Shown here one piece after another: positions 43,989 through 52,439 of a stretch of 64,000 nucleotides of DNA. Both the position numbers and the translations under genes were made by a program. How positions within the stretch are numbered: position 1 is the first letter of the stretch; each line of letters begins with the position of its first letter. The notes beneath the pieces were generated by a model that worked only from the letters and a program-made list of their open reading frames with translations, was not told the origin of the DNA and did no database searches. The DNA is from Ruegeria atlantica. GTDB lineage: Bacteria; Pseudomonadota; Alphaproteobacteria; Rhodobacterales; Rhodobacteraceae. Location: positions 388,056 to 452,055 of the forward strand of contig NZ_WQFE01000004.1 in the NCBI RefSeq assembly GCF_013033965.1, read 5' to 3'.

Positions 43989-44646
43989 GGGCGAAAACCG
44001 GCTGTGGCGTTTGATCCGTCCCAAGCGCATCCTCGGCATACCCCGGTGCAAACACCGTTCTCAAAGCACGGTTGGCAAAGGTGCGTTCTCTGTTCATGCG
44101 TGCCTCGAACCATGTCAGAACCATCGAGGTCGGCATGGCAACCGCAAGGCCGGCGGCGGTCGTCAATAAAGCCACCCAGATACCACCGGCCAGTAACGAA
44201 GGATCAACGGAATTGCCCGCCCCTTGCAACGTCTGGAAAGCTTCGATCATACCCATGACCGTCCCGAACAGGCCCAGAAGCGGCGCAAGTTGAGCGACCA
44301 TATCGAGGACGTTGAACCCCTGCTCAAGTTGCGTAAATCGCGCTTCGGCTTCGGCGTCGGTGCGTTCGGACAGAGTGCGATCCTCGCCCGATAAGGCCAT
44401 AGCGATCACCGGGGCCAGATAGCTGCGGCTTTTGTTCAGATGCGCCCTGGTCTCGGCAAGGTCCTTGCGGTCCCACGCCTCAATGGCTCGCGAAAGCTCA
44501 ATATGACGACCGACACCCGCAGCGCGGAACTGCCAGAGTTTGTACAGAACCAGCGAGAGCGTAGCGATCGAAGTCACGATCAGGATGGCAACAACCGGCC
44601 CACCCAATTCAAGAATTTCCGATACTTTCCCAAAAACTGCGTCCAT
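43978..44646 (-). CDS. exbB: ExbB/MotA/TolQ-family proton channel protein
   Basis: Encodes 222 residues with three transmembrane segments (about 16-36, 120-142, 160-182). Typical motifs are LAPLLGLFGTVMGMIEAFQ and GIWVALLTTAAGLAVAMPTSMVLTWF. The ATG at 44646 was chosen because an in-frame TTG 12 bases upstream would overlap the preceding gene. With ExbD it forms the stator that energises TonB. Confidence 0.93.
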   Translation of the reverse strand: MDAVFGKVSEILELGGPVVAILIVTSIATLSLVLYKLWQFRAAGVGRHIELSRAIEAWDRKDLAETRAHLNKSRSYLAPVIAMALSGEDRTLSERTDAEAEARFTQLEQGFNVLDMVAQLAPLLGLFGTVMGMIEAFQTLQGAGNSVDPSLLAGGIWVALLTTAAGLAVAMPTSMVLTWFEARMNRERTFANRALRTVFAPGYAEDALGTDQTPQPVFAHGT

Positions 44647-44650
44647 AACT

Positions 44651-45097
44651 TCACCCAATCACTTCGGTTTCAAGACGGCTTTTGAGCGTGAGCCCAGACA
44701 TGCAGGCATCTGCCATATCGGATTGGGTCTCACATTCCTGCACGCCGTTGATCAGAACCCGGCTGATTTGATCACAGGCCATGTCATTGAACTGGAACTG
44801 ACGCACACGGGGTTTGCCCGAGGGCAATTCGGCAAAGTCCAGCAATGTCAGAAGGGCCACCTGGCCTTCGGCACCGAAAAGAACAGTCTCGTAGACCGCG
44901 CCTTCAATATCGATCTCATAGGCGTTTTCAGCAACAAAGCTTAGCAAACAGCCTTCGCCTTTTGCCTCGCTGCTGCTGAGCTCGATGGACACGCCGCCGC
45001 GCTTTTGTGTTTCCTGTGCGCCGGCAATCCCTGCCCCCAAAATTGGGAACAGGGTCAGCAGGACCACCCGAGCACTTCTTGTTATGGATATTCGCAT
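44651..45097 (-). CDS. periplasmic protein of unknown function in the heme-uptake cluster
   Basis: Encodes 148 residues. Signal peptide (MRISITRSARVVLLTLFPILGAGIAGA), then a beta-rich mature part with four cysteines (GCLLSF, ACDQIS, ECETQ, ACMSG) that could form two disulfides. GGACC precedes the ATG, 20 bases after the hmuR stop, and the stop lies 4 bases from the exbB start. Conserved placement between receptor and energiser suggests a role in heme or iron uptake, but no family is recognised. Confidence 0.75.
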   Translation of the reverse strand: MRISITRSARVVLLTLFPILGAGIAGAQETQKRGGVSIELSSSEAKGEGCLLSFVAENAYEIDIEGAVYETVLFGAEGQVALLTLLDFAELPSGKPRVRQFQFNDMACDQISRVLINGVQECETQSDMADACMSGLTLKSRLETEVIG

Positions 45098-45117
45098 GAC
45101 TGGTCCTTTCGTATGGA

Positions 45118-47148
45118 TCAGAAGGTTTTTGCCAGGGTCAGCTTGAAGTTCCGGCCCGGTGAGTTGCGGGTCGAAAGGTTCGGCAAGTAGTTCTTGTCAA
45201 AGATGTTCTCGACGCCTGCGCGAACTTCGAAACCCTGAAACGCGCCTTCCTGCGGCAGATAGGTCGCGCGCAAGGTGTTCACGCCATAACCCGCGACCGG
45301 ATCTCCGCTAGAGTCGGTGCCGGATTTTGCCCCGAACAGCTCCCAGCTGACGTCCAGAGTTTCGCCAAAGCGTTTGCCGACTGTTACCCGCGCCGAGTCT
45401 GTCGGCTCGTTCCGCCATGGTGAGTCCACGCCAAGCGAGCTGGTTTCGGTCCCTTTGACGATGTTTGCGTTGAAGTCGACATAGTACCCAGCCGCGCTGG
45501 CATAAGATGCCTCGATTTCGACGCCTTTCGTTTCAACTTCCTGCAGTGGGCGCGAAGGCCGGCCAGACACGTAAGACGTGATGTCCCACAGATCTGTCTT
45601 GTAGAAATTGACCTTGGCACGGACTACGTCGCCTGCAGCAAAAACGTCGCCGCGGTTATACGAGAACCCTGCTTCCCATGTGCGCGACTTTTCAGGCTGC
45701 GTCATGTATGCGGGCGTGCCCAGATCGTCGATGATTGGCAGGTTTTCCGTGTACGCACCGCTGCCGAACACGGCAAAGCCGCTGGCAAACTCGTACCGTG
45801 CGGACAATCCGCCCATCAACGCGTTGTTGTCGTAACTTGCATTACGCGGTGCCGGCGCATCACCGTCGCCCTTGATGTCCTGAGTTTCGTACCGGATCGC
45901 AGGGGTGATGGTCAGCTGATCGCCGATCTGGATATCGTCCACGGCAAACAGTGCGACACGGCGATCAGTGCCACCGGGGGCCGAGGGTGCGTCCAGACGC
46001 TCACGATTGATGAACTCGATCCCGGCGCGCAGGTCGTGCGATGCAATGCCAGTCTGGAAGTACGACGTATTCTTGATCGTCAGCTTGGTTGTTTCATAGT
46101 TGTGGGTCGCATCGGCCAGCCCGCGAATGCTTGGAAAGAATGGCGTCCCTTCCAGGCTTGAGGATCCCGGAACGTAAGAGCTGTCAATCTCCTGCTCCGA
46201 ATAGCTGAGGTTTACGTCCAGATCGATCAGGTCGTTGCCCGCCGGGCGGTACTGATACCGCAGAATGCCGATTTTCGTTTCGATATCGCGGTCTACGTTG
46301 CCAAAAGAATCCGATGTTGTGCCGAACGAGTCATACGGCACATCTCGTTCTTCCGACGTGGACTGGTTGTAGGACGCAGTGATCGAGTGCTCGAGGTCAT
46401 CGCCAAAGCTGTATTTTCCCTTAGCCAATAGAGATGGCAGCGTGAACGCGCTGTTACCAATCGTGTCCCCGTTTCCATCCTTCTGATCGTCCTGATCGCG
46501 ATAGGTGTAGTTGAACAGGAATTCAGTCTGGCGGTTTGGCTGCCATGCCAGGATGGACGACGACGCAAAGCCGCTTCCGTTGGAATACCCTTCCAGCGTT
46601 TGACGGAAACGGAAGCCCGGCTCACCTCCGGTGAAGTCCGACGCGTCCTTGGTTTCCAACTGAACGACGCCCCCGACCACACCCGAGCCATACTCAAACG
46701 ACCCGACCGTACCGCGGATGACCGAAACGCTTTTGTATAGCTGCGGATCAGTGAAAAGCTGATTGCCGATCCGATACAGCTCTTCCGCGCCGGTCGTCGC
46801 CCCATCGACAAGGATCAACACTTTTTGGTCGGTCCCAAACGTGCCGTTGGCTCCAAACCCACGAATATTGATCCCCGAGCCCTGCGGTGTTGAACCGTTG
46901 ACCAGCGTCACACCAGGCACAGTGTCGATCAGTTCAGCAACGGTGTTGGCCTGACGGTCGTTGATCTCTACCTGATCAATATTGGTAATCGGCACGGCAG
47001 TATCCGTCTGGATTTCCCGCTTACTCTCACCCAGTTCCAACGTACCCAGGAAGCCTTCATCCTGTTCCTGTGCCGAAGCACCAGCCGCAATCATGCTTAG
47101 GCACGACACCGTACCCAGCAACCCCATCTTTTGAACACGCGAACGCAT
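45118..47148 (-). CDS. hmuR: TonB-dependent heme/hemoglobin receptor
   Basis: Encodes 676 residues. Signal peptide (about 1-26), TonB-box-like region, then a plug domain (about 50-165) with VAELIDTVPGVTLVNGSTPQGSGINIRGFG and VLILVDGATTGAEELYR, followed by a 22-strand barrel ending in aromatic KLTLAKTF. The HmuR/HutA-type plug, and the divergent hmuSTUV, give the heme assignment. AGGGAC precedes the ATG. It heads the minus-strand unit hmuR-unknown-exbB-exbD-exbD-tonB, and an iron box lies 114 bases upstream. Confidence 0.92.
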   Translation of the reverse strand: MRSRVQKMGLLGTVSCLSMIAAGASAQEQDEGFLGTLELGESKREIQTDTAVPITNIDQVEINDRQANTVAELIDTVPGVTLVNGSTPQGSGINIRGFGANGTFGTDQKVLILVDGATTGAEELYRIGNQLFTDPQLYKSVSVIRGTVGSFEYGSGVVGGVVQLETKDASDFTGGEPGFRFRQTLEGYSNGSGFASSSILAWQPNRQTEFLFNYTYRDQDDQKDGNGDTIGNSAFTLPSLLAKGKYSFGDDLEHSITASYNQSTSEERDVPYDSFGTTSDSFGNVDRDIETKIGILRYQYRPAGNDLIDLDVNLSYSEQEIDSSYVPGSSSLEGTPFFPSIRGLADATHNYETTKLTIKNTSYFQTGIASHDLRAGIEFINRERLDAPSAPGGTDRRVALFAVDDIQIGDQLTITPAIRYETQDIKGDGDAPAPRNASYDNNALMGGLSARYEFASGFAVFGSGAYTENLPIIDDLGTPAYMTQPEKSRTWEAGFSYNRGDVFAAGDVVRAKVNFYKTDLWDITSYVSGRPSRPLQEVETKGVEIEASYASAAGYYVDFNANIVKGTETSSLGVDSPWRNEPTDSARVTVGKRFGETLDVSWELFGAKSGTDSSGDPVAGYGVNTLRATYLPQEGAFQGFEVRAGVENIFDKNYLPNLSTRNSPGRNFKLTLAKTF

Positions 47149-47261
47149 TTCTGTCCCTTCGAAACGTTAAGAGGACCGGAAATGCTTGCTCCGTGCTGGC
47201 TTGGTCAGTCTTTTTTGATTTTTGGAATCGCCTTTTTTGGCGACTTGTGCTCGTTAATTAA

Positions 47262-47280
47262 GTTGACTAAAACAGTCAAC
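47262..47280. promoter_or_regulatory. iron-responsive box (TGA-N9-TCA) between hmuR and hmuS
   Basis: GTTGACTAAAACAGTCAAC is a 6-bp dyad with a 7-base spacer and matches the TGA-N9-TCA pattern of the Rhodobacterales/Rhizobiales iron-Rhodo-box bound by RirA. It lies between the two divergent heme-uptake units and could repress both when iron is sufficient. Confidence 0.75.
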
Positions 47281-47369
47281 ATAAATTCCTGGTCGCTCTT
47301 ACGACCTTTGCCAGCAGTTCGCCGCGCTCATCGGTGACCGTGCCAGCCCGACACTCATGACAATCGAAG

Positions 47370-48437
47370 ATGGAAAAACCCATGACGGAACAGGTGCTTC
47401 TGGCCCCGGATCAGATTCGTGCAGCCCATGCTGAAAACACCAGAAAACGTGACCGCGAATTGGCGGAATCACTGGGAATAACCGAAGGGCAACTCGTTGC
47501 CGCTTATACTGGTATCGACGTAACGCGGCTGTCGGCAAATCTTGATGACATCTTCCCGATGCTCAAAGGGCTGGGTGAGGTTATGGCGCTGACGCGCAAC
47601 CCCTCCTGCGTCATCGAAAAGGTGGGGCAATACGACAATTACCACTCTGGTGCGCATGCTTCGATGGTTCTGACCGAAGAGATCGACCTGCGCATGTTCC
47701 CCAGCCATTGGGTCCACGCCTTTGCCATCGAGCGTGACACGGACAAAGGGACAAAGCGATCCATTCAGATTTTCGATGCCGCCGGGGATGCGGTGCACAA
47801 AATCTTTCTGCGTGAAGGCTCTGACCTGAACCACTGGAGTGAACTTGTCAGCACGTTAAAGACTGATGACCAGTCACAAATTCTGCGTGTCGAGCCGCGA
47901 AAGCCAACGCAGGCCGCCAAAGTGAACGCGGACAAGGTTGAGCTTCTGCGATCCGAATGGGCCAAAATGACGGATACACACCAGTTCCTGCGCCTGACCT
48001 CAAAGCTGAAGATGAACCGATTGGGTGCCTACCGCGTCGCCGGTGAACCGCTGGTCCGGGCGCTTGAATCAACGACAGTTTCCCAGATGTTCGAACGGGT
48101 CCGCGATCAAGGGCTTGAGGTCATGGTCTTTGTCGGAAATCGCGGGTGCATCGAAATTCATGGCGGATCGGTTGAAACGCTCAAGCAGATCGGACCATGG
48201 TTCAACGTGCTTGATCCGCGTTTCAATCTGCACCTGCGTTCGGATCATATCGCCGAGGTTTGGGCGGTGACCAAGCCCACCCAACGCGGTCCCGCTGTTT
48301 CGGTCGAGGCGTTCGATGCCGACGGCGCTCTTATCCTGCAGATATTCGGTCGCCGTTCCGGCGAGACAGATCACCGCCCGGCCTGGGATCAACTGGTGGC
48401 AGGCCTGCAGTCCAAAAAAGAAGCTGAGGTGGCGTGA
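47370..48437 (+). CDS. hmuS: heme-degrading/trafficking protein HmuS
   Basis: Encodes 355 residues of the HemS/ChuS/HmuS family: two related domains of about 150 residues each (about 35-165 and 205-345), with VMALTRNPSCVIEKVGQYDN and VMVFVGNRGCIEIHGG as equivalent blocks. These proteins bind imported heme and in some species break it open. The first ATG is 47370; an ATG at 47382 is also possible, and neither has a strong ribosome site. It is the first gene of hmuSTUV. Confidence 0.93.
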   Translation: MEKPMTEQVLLAPDQIRAAHAENTRKRDRELAESLGITEGQLVAAYTGIDVTRLSANLDDIFPMLKGLGEVMALTRNPSCVIEKVGQYDNYHSGAHASMVLTEEIDLRMFPSHWVHAFAIERDTDKGTKRSIQIFDAAGDAVHKIFLREGSDLNHWSELVSTLKTDDQSQILRVEPRKPTQAAKVNADKVELLRSEWAKMTDTHQFLRLTSKLKMNRLGAYRVAGEPLVRALESTTVSQMFERVRDQGLEVMVFVGNRGCIEIHGGSVETLKQIGPWFNVLDPRFNLHLRSDHIAEVWAVTKPTQRGPAVSVEAFDADGALILQIFGRRSGETDHRPAWDQLVAGLQSKKEAEVA

Positions 48438-49312
48438 TGAGATCAATTCGCAGCCTCTTACCGGTTGTCGCGCTGCTTGGGACGACGCTCGGATCACCGT
48501 CCGTCGCGGCGGATGAGGCCGAACCCAACCGCATCATCGCCATCGGCAGTTCCGTGACCGAGATCGTCTATGCCTTGGGTCAGCAGGACCGGCTTGTTGG
48601 ACGCGACCGGACGTCGACCTATCCGGCCGATGTGCTGGACTTGCCCGATGTCGGTTACATACGTGCCCTGTCCCCCGAAGGGGTCTTGTCGGTCAAACCC
48701 GACCTGATCGTGGCTCTGGAAGGGTCCGGCCCACCAGAGGCTGTCGAGGTTCTCAGAGAGGCCGGTGTGCCCTTCGTTTCGATCGCCGAAGACTATTCGC
48801 GTGATGGTGTAGTGGAAAAGATCCGGGCTGTTGGTGCTGCACTGGGCGTCGAGGATACCGCCGAAAAACTTGCCGTTCAGACCGGAGCCAAGATTGATGG
48901 TGCACATTCGAGCGCACTGGATGCATCAGTGGATGGCGCGGCCAGGGTCCTGTTTGTGCTGTCAGCACAGGATAATCGCATCATGGTCGGCGGCGCGGAC
49001 ACGCAAGCCGACAGCATCATCCGCCTCGCTGGCGGCGTGAACGCAGCCGGGACCGTATCGGGTTTCAAACCCATGACACCCGAGGCGATTGCGACAACCG
49101 CGCCGGACGTGATCCTGATGATGGATCGGCAAGGCAATCACATCACCGCTAATGAAGACCTGTTCGCCATGCCCGCCATCAAACTGACGCCCGCAGGTCA
49201 GAACAAACGTCTGATCCGCATGCAAGGGGCTTATCTGCTGGGGTTTGGCCCCCGAACAGCCGAGGCGATTGCTGATCTGTCGGCAGAGTTGCAGAGAATA
49301 AACGGCTTATGA
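48434..49312 (+). CDS. hmuT: heme ABC transporter, periplasmic binding protein
   Basis: Encodes 292 residues. Signal peptide cleaved near Ala25, then a cobalamin/iron-siderophore-type binding fold beginning RIIAIGSSVTEIVYALGQQDRLVGRD. Tyr62 (TSTYP) is in the position expected for a heme ligand. It delivers heme to HmuUV. The ATG overlaps the hmuS stop (ATGA). Confidence 0.93.
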   Translation: MMRSIRSLLPVVALLGTTLGSPSVAADEAEPNRIIAIGSSVTEIVYALGQQDRLVGRDRTSTYPADVLDLPDVGYIRALSPEGVLSVKPDLIVALEGSGPPEAVEVLREAGVPFVSIAEDYSRDGVVEKIRAVGAALGVEDTAEKLAVQTGAKIDGAHSSALDASVDGAARVLFVLSAQDNRIMVGGADTQADSIIRLAGGVNAAGTVSGFKPMTPEAIATTAPDVILMMDRQGNHITANEDLFAMPAIKLTPAGQNKRLIRMQGAYLLGFGPRTAEAIADLSAELQRINGL

Positions 49313-50385
49313 CCCTTGCAATGGATCACAATGGCCTGAACGTGGCCGCGCGCGACCGTCGGGTGACGGCGCGCCGGGTCACTCTGGCCCTTTTGGCGCT
49401 GTTGGTCTTCACCAGCATCTGCAGCATCTCGGTCGGTGCGTCCGACGCCTCTGTCCGCGCCGCATTCGCAGACCTGATTGCCGGGCGCGAAATGTCGGAC
49501 CTAGACAGGATCGTCCTGTGGGATATCCGCCTGCCCCGATTGGCGATGGGGGTCCTGGTCGGCGCTGCATTGGCCGTTTCCGGCGTCGTCATGCAGGGCT
49601 TGTTCCGCAACCCCCTGGCTGACCCCGGAATTGTGGGTGTCAGTGCAGGTGCCGGTCTTGGAGCGATTTCCGCGATCATTCTGGGTGGTTACCTGCCCGT
49701 CTCTATTCTGGCTTGGGTCGGCAACAGCCTGGTCGCTGTTGCGGCATTTCTGGGCGGATGGATATCCGTCTTGCTGCTCTATCGCGTTTCAACCCGCGGT
49801 GGGCAGACGTCAGTTGCAACCATGCTGTTGGCCGGGATCGCGTTGGGAGCATTGTCAGGCGCTGTGTCCGGCGTTCTGGTCTATATGGCCGATGACCAAC
49901 AGCTGCGCGACCTGACATTCTGGGGCATGGGCTCGCTGGCTGGCGCGACATGGACCAAAGCGGCAACGGCCGCTCCGATCATCTTGATTTCGGTATTTGT
50001 TGCGCAGTTCCTTGCTCGTGCGCTAAACGGCATGGCGATGGGTGAAGCCGTTGCGCATCACATGGGAATCCCGGTTCAGCGCAGCAAGAACATCGCCATT
50101 CTGGCGGTGGCCGGTGCCACCGGCGCGGCAGTTGCGGTGTCCGGCGGCATTGGCTTTATTGGCATCGTCGTGCCGCATCTGCTGCGGTTGGCAACCGGAC
50201 CAGATCACCACCGCCTGCTGATAAACTCAGCCCTGCTGGGGGCCAGCTTGCTGTTGTGTGCCGACATGATCAGCCGCATGATCGTAGCACCGGCCGAACT
50301 GCCGATTGGCATCGTAACCGCAATCTTAGGCGCGCCGGTCTTCCTGTGGATCCTGCTGCGGCGTCACGGAACAATGGGAATGTAA
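49309..50385 (+). CDS. hmuU: heme ABC transporter permease
   Basis: Encodes 358 residues of the FecCD/BtuC permease family with about ten helices. Motifs include WDIRLPRLAMGVLVGAALAVSGVVMQGLFRNPLADPGIVGVSAGAG and, near the end, GGIGFIGIVVPHLLRL with the ATPase-contact region. It overlaps hmuT by 4 bases and is followed by hmuV after 3 bases. Confidence 0.95.
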   Translation: MTLAMDHNGLNVAARDRRVTARRVTLALLALLVFTSICSISVGASDASVRAAFADLIAGREMSDLDRIVLWDIRLPRLAMGVLVGAALAVSGVVMQGLFRNPLADPGIVGVSAGAGLGAISAIILGGYLPVSILAWVGNSLVAVAAFLGGWISVLLLYRVSTRGGQTSVATMLLAGIALGALSGAVSGVLVYMADDQQLRDLTFWGMGSLAGATWTKAATAAPIILISVFVAQFLARALNGMAMGEAVAHHMGIPVQRSKNIAILAVAGATGAAVAVSGGIGFIGIVVPHLLRLATGPDHHRLLINSALLGASLLLCADMISRMIVAPAELPIGIVTAILGAPVFLWILLRRHGTMGM

Positions 50386-50388
50386 GGG

Positions 50389-51165
50389 ATGAAGGGCGAA
50401 AACATACGTGTCAAACTTGGCCGAAAAGAGATCCTGCACGGCGTGGACTTTGATGCGGAACCCGGAAAGGTCACGGCGATTATCGGCCCGAACGGTTCGG
50501 GAAAATCAACTTTACTCAAAGCCTTATCCGGTGAAATTCAATCTTCAGGCAAGGTTTCCCTGAACGGGCGCGACATTTCTGAACTGAAGCCTTGGCAACT
50601 GGCCGCAATGCGCGGCGTGCTGCCGCAAGCGTCGACCGTGGCCTTCCCATTTACCGTGATGGAGATTGTCAGGCTGGGTCTGGCGAACGGGTTGGCGGCG
50701 GGGGATGACAGCCTGCCATCAAAGGCACTGGCCCATGTCGACCTTGCCGGGTTCGACGACCGATCCTATCAGAACCTCTCGGGTGGCGAACAGCAACGGG
50801 TTCAGCTTGCCCGCGTCCTGACACAGGTCTGGGACGCAACCTATCACGATCAATCCAGATGGCTGTTGTTGGACGAACCTGTTGCCAGCCTCGACATTGC
50901 GCATCAGTTCACAGTTCTGGGCGTAGCGCGTAGCTTTGCGACGCAATGCGGCGGCGTTGTTGTTGTCATGCATGACCTGAACCTGACGGCCCTGTTTGCT
51001 GATTATGTGTACGTCATGTCAGAGGGATCCGTCTGGGGATCGGGCACGCCAACCGCCATTCTGAACGACCAGACCATGCAGCAGGTTTATGGCATCGACC
51101 TGCCAATCAGCACCCTGCCAAGCGATCAGGTTCCGTTCATTCTACCACAGGCCATGAGGCCGTAA
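50389..51165 (+). CDS. hmuV: heme ABC transporter ATPase
   Basis: Encodes 258 residues. Walker A GPNGSGKST, signature LSGGEQQRVQLAR, Walker B WLLLDEPVASLD and the switch His (VMHDLNL) are all present. It powers HmuU. GGG precedes the ATG directly after hmuU. It is the last gene of hmuSTUV. Confidence 0.95.
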   Translation: MKGENIRVKLGRKEILHGVDFDAEPGKVTAIIGPNGSGKSTLLKALSGEIQSSGKVSLNGRDISELKPWQLAAMRGVLPQASTVAFPFTVMEIVRLGLANGLAAGDDSLPSKALAHVDLAGFDDRSYQNLSGGEQQRVQLARVLTQVWDATYHDQSRWLLLDEPVASLDIAHQFTVLGVARSFATQCGGVVVVMHDLNLTALFADYVYVMSEGSVWGSGTPTAILNDQTMQQVYGIDLPISTLPSDQVPFILPQAMRP

Positions 51166-51177
51166 CCGCTATAGTAG

Positions 51178-51212
51178 GGCGGGCAGAATTTCCGCGCACT
51201 TCAGTGCCCGCC
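51178..51212 (+). terminator. weak stem-loop after hmuV
   Basis: GGCGGGCA / TGCCCGCC, 8-bp stem, 19-base loop, followed by TTCGTATT. It lies between convergent hmuV and the TetR gene. A possible terminator with a poor U tract. Confidence 0.45.
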
Positions 51213-51229
51213 TTCGTATTGCACTGATA

Positions 51230-51838
51230 CTATGCGCCATAGCGACTGAGGATCATGTCGACGCTGCTTTCTATGGTCTCCGTCATCTCGGCTTCGTTCA
51301 GAACGTTGCCAGTGAAAACCATCGGCCAGAACGCTCTGGACTTGATCAGGCCGATAAATTCCTGCCCGGCCTGTTCGGGGTTTTCGATCTTTAGCTGCCC
51401 GTCGTCGGCGGCGTCTTTCAGCATTTCGATAAAGATCGCAGTCTTGTCGAGTTTTCCTTGAGCAGCGGCAGCCAGATCAGGGTTGCGCAAGGTTTCGCTG
51501 ATCACCATCCGCGCCATCGCCATCACCTCGGGCAACATCAAAATGCGCCCCTCGGCCCAGGCCAGATCAGTTAGCTGCGCACGAATGTCGCGCCCTTTTT
51601 CATAGCGAATATCCCGAACGGCTGCGAACCGGTTGGACAGCTCCAACACGATGGAGCGAAACAGGTTTTCCTTACTTTCGAAGTACTTGTACAGCGTGCG
51701 CTTGGACACCTCCGCCTGTGCCGAGATACGATCCATGCTTGCGTCGGCGAACCCCTTTTCCTGGAATTCAGCCACGGCCGCCTCAATGATCTGGGCTCGC
51801 TTGGACGCATTCGGTGTTGTGCATTCGTTCATATCCAA
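51230..51838 (-). CDS. TetR-family transcriptional regulator
   Basis: Encodes 202 residues. The N-terminal helix-turn-helix (about 14-60) reads IIEAAVAEFQEKGFADASMDRISAQAEVSKRTLYKYFESKENLF, followed by a helical ligand-binding domain. It is divergent from the IorAB-type operon, and two matching palindromes lie between them, one near its own start. It is therefore probably both autoregulatory and the repressor of the oxidoreductase genes. Confidence 0.92.
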   Translation of the reverse strand: MDMNECTTPNASKRAQIIEAAVAEFQEKGFADASMDRISAQAEVSKRTLYKYFESKENLFRSIVLELSNRFAAVRDIRYEKGRDIRAQLTDLAWAEGRILMLPEVMAMARMVISETLRNPDLAAAAQGKLDKTAIFIEMLKDAADDGQLKIENPEQAGQEFIGLIKSRAFWPMVFTGNVLNEAEMTETIESSVDMILSRYGA

Positions 51839-51876
51839 AGCTATAGACCCATTGACAGATTGAGGTCAAACACTAC

Positions 51877-51934
51877 GTAAACTCACCAGTTTACACGGGC
51901 AATTTTCTCGCCTAGTGTAAACCCGCCAGTTTAC
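51877..51934. promoter_or_regulatory. twin TetR operators
   Basis: GTAAACTCACCAGTTTAC at 51877-51894 is a perfect 7-4-7 dyad. GTAAACCCGCCAGTTTAC at 51917-51934 has the same arms with one changed base. They are exactly 40 bases apart, on one face of the helix, between the TetR gene and iorA. Confidence 0.8.
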
Positions 51935-51971
51935 CGACTCAGGTAACCAGCCCAACACGGAGAGTCCCCTC

Positions 51972-52436
51972 ATGGCATTGACTTTGAAACTGAACGGCGA
52001 AACCCACACGGTCGACGCCGAACCCGGCACGCCCCTGCTGTGGGTGATCCGGGATGAGCTTAAGCTGACTGGAACTAAATTCGGCTGCGGCGTCGCATCC
52101 TGTGGTGCGTGCACCGTGCACTTGAACGGCGAGCCCGTGCGCTCGTGCCAGACATATATCGAAGATGTCGAAGACGCCGAGATCACCACAATCGAGGCCG
52201 TCGGAGATGACAAGATCGGGGCTGCCGTACAGCAGGCCTGGGTGGAGCTGGATGTGGTCCAGTGCGGATACTGCCAGTCGGGCCAAGTGATGTCGGCGGT
52301 TGGATTGCTGTCCGAAAACCCCAAACCCAGCGTCGAAGAGATTGATGAGTACATGCACGGCAACGCCTGCCGTTGCGCGACCTATCAACGTATCCGCGCT
52401 GGAATTCAACGCGCATCTGAAATTTTGGAGGCCTGA
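51972..52436 (+). CDS. 2Fe-2S subunit of a molybdenum hydroxylase (isoquinoline 1-oxidoreductase alpha-like)
   Basis: Encodes 154 residues. The N-terminal plant-ferredoxin cluster motif is CGVASCGACTVHLNGEPVRSC (about 43-63), and the second cluster motif is CGYCQSGQVM with GNACRCATYQRI. It passes electrons from the molybdopterin subunit. The next gene starts 3 bases after the stop. IorA-like small subunits pair with IorB-like large subunits that oxidise N-heterocycles or aldehydes. The true substrate is unknown. Confidence 0.9.
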   Translation: MALTLKLNGETHTVDAEPGTPLLWVIRDELKLTGTKFGCGVASCGACTVHLNGEPVRSCQTYIEDVEDAEITTIEAVGDDKIGAAVQQAWVELDVVQCGYCQSGQVMSAVGLLSENPKPSVEEIDEYMHGNACRCATYQRIRAGIQRASEILEA

Positions 52437-52439
52437 TCC

